Assembly: GCA_013368445.1 (NCBI GenBank)
Contig: JAACJO010000052.1
Span: 34,947 to 98,946, forward strand
Origin: Leucocoprinus leucothites
Taxonomy: Eukaryota; Basidiomycota; Agaricomycetes; Agaricales; Agaricaceae
Direction of reading: 5' to 3'
Length of the DNA: 64,000 nucleotides
The notes under the pieces are model-generated. The model was given only the letters and a program-made list of their open reading frames with translations, did no database searches and was not told the DNA's origin. A program made the translations under genes and the position numbers. Every line of letters starts with the position of its first letter. The stretch's first letter is position 1. Shown piece by piece: positions 11,461 to 20,152 of the stretch.

Positions 11461-13401
11461 GTAGGGTTCCTTAATGTTTATACAGTTGCCCAATATATTG
11501 ACTATATCATCAAAATTAACAATTTCACAGCTAATGCCATTTGGGCTATAACAATGTTGGGCAATAGTATGTGTCAGGGGGTCTCTCCAGACCCCCCAGG
11601 CATCAGGCACTCTACTGTCATGTCCTTCAATCTTATGCTTAAGGATGTGACCTATAGGTAGAGGGCATTTGGGAGCAATGGTCTTCACCCTGGCTGTTGT
11701 CTTCTTCTTCTTCATCTTGTAGTTGCTCCCATAGTCTGTACTATTGGACTTGTAACCAGCAGTGACCACTTTTGCTATCCACTTGGTGTTGGTGGGCCAA
11801 GTATCCCAAATGAAGGTGGGTTGCCCTGCTCAAATGGGCAAACAGTTATATGGACCAGGCATCCATATCAGAAAGAGTCAGAAGTCATGCTAGGTGCCAC
11901 AACTCCTTCTGGGACTTCCACATCCTGATCCACAGGGGATGTAGATTGGGACAGCCCTTCTATGACAACATCTTCAAAAGTTGTTGGCTCAGGGTCCTCT
12001 CTACAATGCTTGTGCTGAGGTTCTCCCTGCAGCACAGTAGACTCAGAATATGACAATCTCTGTTGGATTTCCAGCATACCTGTCTGAGGCTGAGTATTCA
12101 ATGGTCATAACAAGATCAATGAGCTTGTCCTCATCATAGTAGATATGAGCCAAGGTGAACATCTCTCAGCCTCATTGGTGTCAGTTTAGCAGACAAACTT
12201 TCAGCATTTGTCTTTGCTTTCTTGCTACTAGATTTGGACCTGCTATAGCTAGGGTCCATACCCTATTGTTGATACTGCTGTCAAGCATTTACTGGCCTTG
12301 ACAGCTGGGGGGGCAGATTTGTGGACACAGAAGAAGAGAACCCAGAGTGGGGCCACTTCCTCATATTCCATGAGGTAGTTGAGGACCCTATTATAGAGTC
12401 CTTGCATGCCCAACTGGACCTTGCAGTCAGTGCTGACATTGCTGCCAATGTACAGAGGTTCTTGATTGTCTTGTTAGCATGAGACAATCTCACCTCCAGG
12501 TGTGATATCCTTACATCCCTATTGTCAATTCTTTCAAGAAGCTCCTCAATTGACTGGAGGACAGCTTCATCATACAGGTCCAATGTATCAATGAGGTGGT
12601 TGGGCAAACCAATCATGTACAGTCAGCTTACTATAGTTGACTGCTGCCCATCATACTGTTCCTAGAGTATGTCTTGCTCCATGGTATGTGTTGGAATAGC
12701 AATCCAAGGATTATCCTCATGATTTATTCTGAGTTTAAATATATTCTATTGTTTCTATGGTATATAATCTTGTAGTCTACATTCCTGTACCTCCCTCATT
12801 TGCCCTCCAATACCCCCATGTTCACCCAGCATCAAGTCCCTTCAACAGCACATTGCTTTCCTTTTGCAGAATGTGATGCTGTTGGTGCACCCTCCTGTAG
12901 TTGAGTCTGATTACTTGACCATATTTGGTATGGCAGCAATAGTGGTGGTGGCCCCAAGCAGTGCTGGGGCATTGTTGGTGGCCCCATTGCATATGGGTAT
13001 TGTGGCCAGTATGTGTATGCCAGCTGTTGCTGGAGATATTGGGGCATCCCAGGTGGTGGCCCTGTCCATGTCAATGTCATCTGTGGGCCAGACAGAATAG
13101 AAGAGAGTAGGTTGTGATGAGGATCATGACCTTGTTGTTGTTGTTGTTGTGGCTGATGCCCAAGAGCATCAACCTCCATCTCCTATCCATCACCAGGACC
13201 TGTCATAGGTCCTGCAGGGTTGGACATCTCATTTGTGTTCTTGAGGTTGGAAGAACCTCCTGACAATGCATTTACTGTGTCATTGGTTGTTCTGGCACTG
13301 TGGTCATGCATATTCTGAAGCAGGTGTTTTTTGTGTAAAGTGATGGTAGCAAGTAAGGAAGAGGAAATGATTGCAGCACCAAATAAAAGAAAATTTGGCA
13401 C
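11443..13401 (-). pseudogene. Unrecognised accessory ORFs downstream of gypsy pol
   Basis: Four minus-strand open stretches lie here: 13401-13183, 13179-12832 (Gln/Pro/Tyr-rich with a QQQQQQ run), 12616-12281 (a heptad-like, coiled-coil-looking helix LEERIDNRDVRISHLEVRL) and 11769-11443 (a basic KMKKKKT block, then NFDDIVNILGNCINIKEPYC). I do not recognise the product. They sit after the integrase/chromodomain, in the position where an env-like or captured ORF would lie. The last stretch runs into the LTR and ends CKTLV-stop inside it. The equivalent tail is preserved at 15425-15519. They may be pieces of one degenerate reading frame. Confidence 0.45.
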
Positions 13402-13458
13402 CTAGTGTCATTAGGTAATCAATTAAGATTAGATCATGCATCAACCTTTTTTAGAAGG

Positions 13459-13900
13459 TCAACTCTTCCTGTGTAAGAACTTTACATTCTGCACACTGTG
13501 GAGCTCTAGATAATGCTTTAGAGCTATGAGATCCTTGCACTGCTCTGCAGGCTCCCAGGTTGTATCTCCCAGGCCCCAGCACACTTCAAACTTGACCTTG
13601 CTATTGTCCAAGTGACAATGGCCAATAATATCATTGATAAACCATTTATGCTTGTCATCTAGCCTAAAATTGTATGGTTCTGGATGTGATCTGGCTGGAA
13701 AACATGTGTCATCTAACTTATGACATGGTTGTAACAGACTGACATGGAAAACAGGGTGAATCCTCCAGTTCACCAAAGCTTGGGGTAAGTCCAGTGTGTA
13801 ATTGGACTTGCTAGAGTTTGCATGTAAAACCTTGTATGTTCTGATAAACTTTGGGCAGAGCTTTCATGCTCTATCCTTGGCCATATTCAGGTTTTTTGTT
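13459..13900 (-). pseudogene. Gypsy integrase C-terminus with chromodomain
   Basis: The minus strand encodes the end of a chromovirus integrase. NWRIHPVFHVSLLQPCHK is the conserved block after the integrase core. A chromodomain-like segment then reads KWFINDIIGHC, VKFEVCWGLGDTTWEPAEQ and LIALKHYLELH at about 13655-13490. Chromodomains of this class can steer integration to modified chromatin. The frame upstream (13800-13900) is open only in pieces. The integrase core between this and the reverse transcriptase at 14313 is not recognisable. Confidence 0.75.
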
Positions 13901-14312
13901 GACAAGTACACCAGACTTCCTTCTTGGATGTCTGGTTCCATGCCTTGTCACTTGATAGCATTGTAAGTTTGAAAAACTCACACCTTGATAATAGCATCAT
14001 GGACCTCTACTATATTTAGCAATGCCTTCTCTGCAAATTCCCTAAAACTGTCCCAATGAGTAGATATTTTCGATAATTCATTAATAATTCATTGATGTAC
14101 AAGATCATGTGATCATGGAAATATATGCTCCCAATATGTCAAGGTACCTGTGTGAATATTTTCAGAATGCTATGCCATATATCTGCCCCAGTATTAGTGA
14201 ATATGTCCAAAATGCGAAAACATTGGGACAGTTTTTTGAGTCACTGTACATAGCTCTGACACCTGTCTTAGATGTGTCACAAATAACCCAGATTGGTTCT
14301 TCTGATTTGGGG
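13901..14312 (-). other. Degraded gypsy pol linker
   Basis: This stretch lies between the reverse transcriptase and integrase fragments. A plus-strand open frame at 14109-14384 shows no family signature and is probably a shadow. I see no intact domain here. It is best read as decayed or deleted RNase H/integrase sequence. Confidence 0.35.
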
Positions 14313-15068
14313 TTATATAATGGGATAGATCACAGATATCTGGTAACATGCTTGCTTGATCATGTCAAAATATTTTTGATGTAAGAGACACCAATGGAAA
14401 GCTGTCCCATTCTGTATGATAGCCATCAATGGGCCAGTATACACTGTGATATCGGGTAAGAAATTGGACACATAATTCACAAGTCCAACAAATTTTTGCA
14501 TGTCATTGTAGTTGCATAGAGTTCTCCATGCAACTATTTGTTCAAGCTTGCCAGTATCAGGATAGATACCCTGGTCATCAATAACATGGCCCAAACAGTT
14601 GATCTTTTCTGCATAAAGTTCAACTTTGGTGTCTTTGACAAATAATTGATGCTCTTGTAGTTTATTGAATACAAGCTTGAGATGTTTCTCATGCTCTTTG
14701 ATCATCTCCAAGAATATGAATATATCATCTAAGTACACATGTATATGTATACCAATAGCATTTCTGAATATAACAGTCATTAACTGCCAAAATGCTGCAG
14801 GGGCATTGCAATCCCCCTGTTGCATAACATTACTGACATACATTCCTACTATAGTGGTGAACACTGTTTTCTGAATGTCTTCAATGCAGATGCACACTTG
14901 TTCATATGGATCTGCTAGATCAATTTTTGATTGATATTTCTCTTGTGCAATATCTTCCCTTATGATCTCCTGATCAGGTAATAGGGTGACATCCTTTACT
15001 GTATTGTTGTTCCTTTGGTGATAATTAGTGACAGTTCTCAATTGACCATATTTCTTTGGGATGCACAT
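14313..15068 (-). pseudogene. Gypsy reverse transcriptase fragment (minus strand)
   Basis: A 251-codon minus-strand open stretch encodes a reverse transcriptase. It starts IPKKYGQLRTVTNYHQRN, has the SKIDLADPYEQ block, then APAAFWQLM, the catalytic HVYLDDIFIF near 14735-14700 and LGHVIDDQGI, and ends in the thumb/connection WCLLHQKYFDMIKQ. The YLDD motif is intact and the stretch has no internal stop. Even so, neither the 5' part of pol nor a gag was found next to it, so the element is incomplete. Confidence 0.8.
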
Positions 15069-15133
15069 TAGCAGTGCTGCCTGAGAGATAGATCATGGTT
15101 CCCACCATCCTGCATTTATGTATCTGTTGAGTT

Positions 15134-15501
15134 TTGAGTGAAACTGTTATAAACATCGACTTGATTGACACCCATTGTGACTTGATCGTTCTAGATGCCG
15201 ACACAGCCACCTGGTCCGAAGCAGCCTTACTCGATTGGGAAGAATATGTTGGGAAGTTTGATATCAAAAAAGAAAGGTTTGATGTTGATTGGGACAAGTA
15301 CAATTGGACGGATGTCATTACTAGGATCAGAAGGAATAGTTTTGCTGTTTGATAGGAATGGACTAACAGACTGATAAACAGATGATGATAGTTTCATGGA
15401 CATCACATTGTTATGGCCCAAACAGCATTAGCTGTGAAATCATTAATTTTGATGATATAGTCAATATATTGGGCAACTGTATAAACATTAAGGAACCCTA
15501 C
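15134..15501 (+). pseudogene. 3' end of an inverted gypsy copy (plus strand)
   Basis: This is the internal 3' end of a plus-oriented element that meets the minus-strand element near 15070-15130. An acidic 72-codon stretch (15134-15352) has no recognised domain. From about 15425 the plus strand encodes CEIINFDDIVNILGNCINI and reads into the LTR. This is nearly identical to the tail of the minus-strand accessory ORF at 11443-11536. The arrangement is back-to-back, with both 3' ends facing outward. Confidence 0.55.
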
Positions 15502-16248
15502 TGTAAGACCCTAGTGTAACACACACACCCACAAAAACACAGCACATTTGTGAAACAACCATTAATGATCAAGAGTAACAAGAGGCTACAGGATGATGTC
15601 GAGACTTAGCGAACACAGTTGGGATGTGTACCCTATGGCCCTTTGTGATCTTAGCCTGTAACCTGGGTATTGATCCAGTTAAAGTCTTTCTCAAAAGAAC
15701 AATGACAGACTAACTAATTGGAGATCAAAGGCTTAGCCTTCTGATCTGGACAGGCACTTGTGCACATTCACGGAAATCCTATCTTTTTAACATCGCTACA
15801 GCAGAAGTATACCCTTTCACAAAAGACAGAGAAATTCTGCATGGGCACTGAATGACCTACTTGATTATAGAACCAGATTAGTGGAAACTAACAGGATGTG
15901 TCAGCACTTGACTACTGACTAGTAGACATTGTTACAGTTAGAAATGGGCTTTCACGGAATAAGACAACCATCAGCAGTAATAGAGAATCTCATGATATCA
16001 GAGGAGTAGGAGTAAGCACATCTTCGTGAAAGGATGCATCAGCACTTAAACCCCAAAGAAAACCCAGAGAAACTCCTATTGGACAACCTTTCAATAAATC
16101 TCCTTTTATTATCAACAATGTGTATGTATCATTCATGTAATTACTCCTTTAGTACTTTCGTGAAACCAATATAAACCTTTCTCGAGTGTATAGTCTAGCA
16201 AGGAATCTCACCTGCTAAGGCTATGCTTAGAGACTGTCCCACATGACA
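15502..16248 (+). repeat. Family C LTR, right copy (plus orientation)
   Basis: This 747-bp segment begins TGTAAGACCC and ends ACATGACA, with proper TG...CA ends. It is the inverted partner of 10715-11460 and keeps several CpG sites that have become TpG or CpA in the left copy. No clean target duplication is visible, as expected for the rearranged pair. Confidence 0.7.
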
Positions 16249-16396
16249 TATCTGAGTGAGTAGTAAAAAGTGTATTGAGTGCCCTTTGGTCATAGACCAT
16301 TAAAGAATTGGAAATCACCTTTCAAGAAAGAATATTACTGTGAGATTCATATAAGTTCAGAGTGTGAAGAAGTCTGGAAAAGACTTATAAGCTGTA

Positions 16397-17722
16397 CTCG
16401 TGACAATCAAAAGTGAGTCACATTACATAATATGAGACTCTGATTCTCAATACTAGGCGAAACTTTCCAGTGCGCTTCAACCCTCAAACATCAAAACACT
16501 GCCAAATTTTTATATGATAGAATTATATACATGGTATACATTCATAGTAGATAGTTAGTATCGAGTGTGACCACCTTGAGCTAGGATGACAGACTGAACA
16601 CGATGTTCCATGGATCCAACATATTTGTTGATTATATCAATAGATAACTTATCCCATGCAGCCCGGACTGTAGCTTTGAGTGTATCAAGTGATGAGGGGG
16701 GATGAGGGGACTGTCTAATAATTTTTTTGAGTTTGTGCCAAATGCCCTCGATGGGATTCATGTCAGGAGATGATGCCGGATGGGGAAAGAGGGGTATGTG
16801 ATGTGACATAAACCAAGCCTTCGTTGAATTACTCATGTGTGAAGCAGCATTGTCCTGCTGGAAAAAAACACGACTATGTTCCTCACATGCATCCCAATAG
16901 AAGTCCTCCAACACCCCATCAAGGACTTGCTGCTGATAGCGGGCAGAGGTCATTCCACCACCTTTACCACCAGGATAGTCCAAAACAACCAGTGGCCCCT
17001 TCTTCCCATCCATGATACACCCCCACACCATGACGCGTATTGGTGACTGTGTGAACTGTGGAACAAGGCAATCCTCTCGGAGGACTTCATCAGGACGTCG
17101 CGTCACATAAACTCGGCCATTTTTATCACCAAGATAAATATAGCATTCATCTGAAAAGATGATCTGCGAGAACTGCTTCTTCTTCCACCTTCTAAACTGT
17201 CGTGCCCACGCCAATCGCTGGCGACGATGCCTTTTGGTTAAGAAAGGAACCCTTCTAGCAACTCTCCGGTGATAACCAGCCCTCGCAAGTGCACGACGGA
17301 CTGATTGTCCACCACCCTCCAAACTAAGATCATTTGCAATATCAGCAAATGGTTTTTGGCGGTTCTTGAGGGATTCACAGATAACTCGGCATTCCATGCG
17401 GTCCGTTAGGGCCCTGGGACGGCCTGACTGGGAGCAATTGTCTGTTGAGCCAGTGTCTTCAAATTTATGGATGATTTTCCGAGCTGCATGATATTTCACC
17501 CCAACCTCTCTCGAGGCTTCAGCAATATTTTGGGTGGCTTGGTAGTATCCAACCAGTCGATTTTTTATTGGAGTATCATATTCAAGACGTGAGTTCTCAG
17601 AAGGTGACATATTGAGTAGATTGAGCAAGTATAGTAGGAGCAATACGCGAAACAATTCTTGGTTCTCGAAATCACACGAGCGTGTTTGTCACAAAATGTG
17701 ACTCACTTTTGATTGTCATGAG
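16397..17722 (-). mobile_element. Intact Tc1/mariner-type DNA transposon
   Basis: This 1326-bp element is flanked by TA on both sides (16395-16396 and 17723-17724), the target duplication of the Tc1/mariner superfamily. Its ends are inverted repeats of about 28 bp: CTCGTGACAATCAAAAGTGA on the left and, in reverse complement, CTCATGACAATCAAAAGTGA on the right, continuing together to ...GTCACATT. One complete transposase ORF fills the interior. Unlike the surrounding sequence it is rich in CpG, which suggests a recent insertion. Confidence 0.9.
16555..17655 (-). CDS. Tc1-like transposase (DD34E)
   Basis: The transposase cuts and pastes the surrounding element at TA sites. The uninterrupted 366-codon frame has an N-terminal helix-turn-helix region (about residues 30-65), a GRPR motif near residue 79 and a second HTH region. 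The catalytic domain has Asp169 (IIFSDECYI), Asp268 (FFQQDNAASH) and Glu303 (PDMNPIEGIWHKLK), with 34 residues between the last two: the DD34E arrangement. The first 15 residues (FRVLLLLYLLNLLN) look unlike the family. Met16, at 17610, is a plausible real start and would give 351 residues. All catalytic residues are present and there is no stop or frameshift, so it may be active. Confidence 0.93.
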   Translation of the reverse strand: MFRVLLLLYLLNLLNMSPSENSRLEYDTPIKNRLVGYYQATQNIAEASREVGVKYHAARKIIHKFEDTGSTDNCSQSGRPRALTDRMECRVICESLKNRQKPFADIANDLSLEGGGQSVRRALARAGYHRRVARRVPFLTKRHRRQRLAWARQFRRWKKKQFSQIIFSDECYIYLGDKNGRVYVTRRPDEVLREDCLVPQFTQSPIRVMVWGCIMDGKKGPLVVLDYPGGKGGGMTSARYQQQVLDGVLEDFYWDACEEHSRVFFQQDNAASHMSNSTKAWFMSHHIPLFPHPASSPDMNPIEGIWHKLKKIIRQSPHPPSSLDTLKATVRAAWDKLSIDIINKYVGSMEHRVQSVILAQGGHTRY

Positions 17723-17724
17723 TA

Positions 17725-18818
17725 TATTGCATCTAGTATCCAGGAGTGGTGCTAGTCAGTGTCAGTTGTATTGTGATAGTACCAAGTGTTAGTAAAGGTG
17801 ACAACTCACGAATACCAGTCTATTACACTTCTACATTCTAAGGGACTTGTAGTTGTGCAACATTGCATAACAGGGATTGTTGAGTGTCTTTTGCAAACTG
17901 GTCATTCTATTGCAAACTGGTCTACAGACAACTCCCATTATCTTTCATTATCAATCTTTGTGCTTCCACAAAATATCCTCCTTTATTGATTAACCTCTCA
18001 CAAACTTGCATTGAGTTTAGGAGTGTTGGTTGTTATTGTTATTAATATTACCTATCGTTCACTATCTGACTACATTCCCTTTATTACATTAACAATCTCA
18101 TTTCTGCCTCTTCAGCATTTGGAATTGAATATTAAGATATCTAACTATGATAGCTGTTACATTGGCAGACAGATTAGTATTTATCAGTATCGTAATAGTA
18201 ATATTGGACTTGTAGTTATAGTTTCATAGTTTGATATGGTTTAGTCTTAGTTAGTATTTAAGGACCTTGTATTAGGAAGATTAAGCACAAGTTTAATCTT
18301 TCCTTTGTTTCCCAGACTATTTGTGTTTACTCACCCCGACTTGAATCCACTTGTATTATTGTTGTTATCTTGAACCTTGTGCTACCTTAGACTTACCTCA
18401 AGTCTTCTTGGCCTTCTCTTACTGGGCATTTGAGAATACTCAAGCTCATTAATTGAAGTAGGTTAAAGACCAGTTAGCTGCTGTCTTACATAACCCAATC
18501 ACATGTTGTGACATGTGACGTTACTAGGCACTCTGACTGTAAATCATAACAGAAACTCATCATGCAATGAATGGGGGCATTGTGGTAGGCGATATACATA
18601 TCTCCCATTACTGTCAATGAGGTTAATCTCATGATTAACCTCACAGAATGGTGGTAAATGCTCAGGAGTACCCTGCATCATATCAGCATACTCCTTGAAC
18701 CATCCTTTCTGCAATCAAGGTGTATTGCTTTTAGTTAATGTTGGGCCACCAGATTTTTTATCTGGTGGTTTCTTGCTTCCATTTGATGATCAATGTGGGC
18801 CATCACCAATCAGTTGAC
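17725..18818. other. Non-coding stretch, possible LTR remnant
   Basis: I see no supported gene. Open frames at 17786-17989 and 18011-18229 give Leu/Ile/Tyr-rich peptides without family signals. The segment near 18240-18420 (GTATTTAAGGACC, then a CT-rich stretch) resembles the promoter and R region of an LTR. It lies beyond the 3' side of the minus-strand gypsy pol. A 9-bp stem with a T5 loop sits at 18746-18768. Confidence 0.3.
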
Positions 18819-19283
18819 CTACACTGTCATACTCCACAAATTATTCTGGGTATCCTTGTCAGGATACCTATCATGTGTAAATTCAGTAGTCACTACCTCA
18901 TCAACCATGGTCAATGGTAGGTACTCTGATTCAGTTGTAGTCCATTTACTGATGGACTGCATTTTCCTCAAGCTTTTTATGACAGCATTCCATTCATCCA
19001 ACATACAAGGGTCATAGTAATGATCATACATGGCAAACATTATTGGAGGTTTGCCCAGTGCATGACATTGTTTAGGGAACATCATTTGCTTGCCTATTCC
19101 TGCAGGTGAGTGTTGATCATTTTCATCAATAGATGGCATTATTGACCCATCCATTGCCTTTATTGAATTAAGGGAAGATGTGGTCTTTCCTTCTAGCAGC
19201 CCTTCAAGTACATGAGGGTGATTAGGGGGCAATGTATCCCCTTTGTTAGTTATCAGGTCTTCAGGTACCTCCTCAAGGGTCAC
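18819..19283 (-). pseudogene. Unrecognised pol-linker ORF of minus-strand gypsy
   Basis: A 155-codon minus-strand stretch directly downstream of the protease. It is acidic and hydrophilic, contains PPIMFAMYDHYYDPCMLDEW, and has no domain I recognise. Position and orientation suggest the region between protease and reverse transcriptase of the same gypsy element, but the usual linker motifs are not visible. No reverse transcriptase follows, so the element is truncated here. Confidence 0.35.
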
Positions 19284-19329
19284 ATTAGTGACTCTGGTGG
19301 TATCTTTACCCTCTAATAGTCATTTTCAT

Positions 19330-20152
19330 GTGGGATATTTATCTGTTACCCTATGGTATCAAATTCGTAAATCTTCATCACACACTATGTCTTTGGCCAG
19401 AAGCTCACTTCTGTCAATAACAACTGTGGACTTCTCAAAGCCCAACTTTACTTTATGTTTGTGCATGAATGGTGTTCCTAGTATAACATTGTAATGATCA
19501 AAATTTGCTACATCAATGTAGCACAGATATGGTTGACCTCAGATTGTTAGGTCAACCTTAGCTCCAAATTTTACAGTAGCATGGCTTCTGACCATGCCAA
19601 GTTGGAGTTTATGTTCATCAATTAACTTATTCATCTTTATTTTTGCTACATGAGCAAATGTAGGTGTCATTCCAGATATCATACATCTGGAATCCCATAG
19701 CATCCAAGTGTCAACTCCATTGATGCTGATGAAGGATGCAAGACATTGCTTATCCTTCGTTGGTAATTGTGGACAAAATATCTTATCTTTATTCTTCTGT
19801 AGTACAATCTTTTGCATATGGACATTATTTTCACTAGTAGGGCTATCTGTTATAGCCCTAAAACTATTGGTATTATCCATGTTGGCTTCTATGGATATAT
19901 TGGTTTCAGGTATCTCCAATATTTCAATGTTGGATCCATAATTTGACATAATCTCTATTGGAGATCCATTATGTATGGATCCAAGGAAGTTACTGTCTTC
20001 CTCACCTGACCCATAGTCCAATTCAATTACCTCTACTTCAACAAGGTTATCACTATGTTCTGTCACAGCTATAGAGCATTCATCTTCTTCTGCTATCATA
20101 TCAATTATTGCTGTTTCAGCAATAATAGACTCTGCTTCATCCACATTCCTGG
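19330..20152 (-). pseudogene. Gypsy aspartic protease remnant (minus strand)
   Basis: This is a retropepsin-like domain downstream of an acidic linker. The region around 19690-19560 reads ISINGVDTWMLWDSRCMISG, then FAHVAKIKM and VKFGAKVDLTI. After a TGA near 19540 come YLCYIDVANFDHYNVILGT and HKHKVKLGFEKS. The expected D-S/T-G catalytic triad reads DSR, so the domain is probably inactive. The frame joins the Gag across the inserted LTRs: with 20153-22796 and one copy of the CTGG duplication removed, the reading frame continues without a break. The segment is rich in perfect hairpins. Confidence 0.7.

Noticed and set aside
18011..18229. 72-codon hydrophobic plus-strand frame as a small membrane protein
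   Set aside because: It is AT-rich composition in a repeat block, with no conserved motif and probably LTR sequence.
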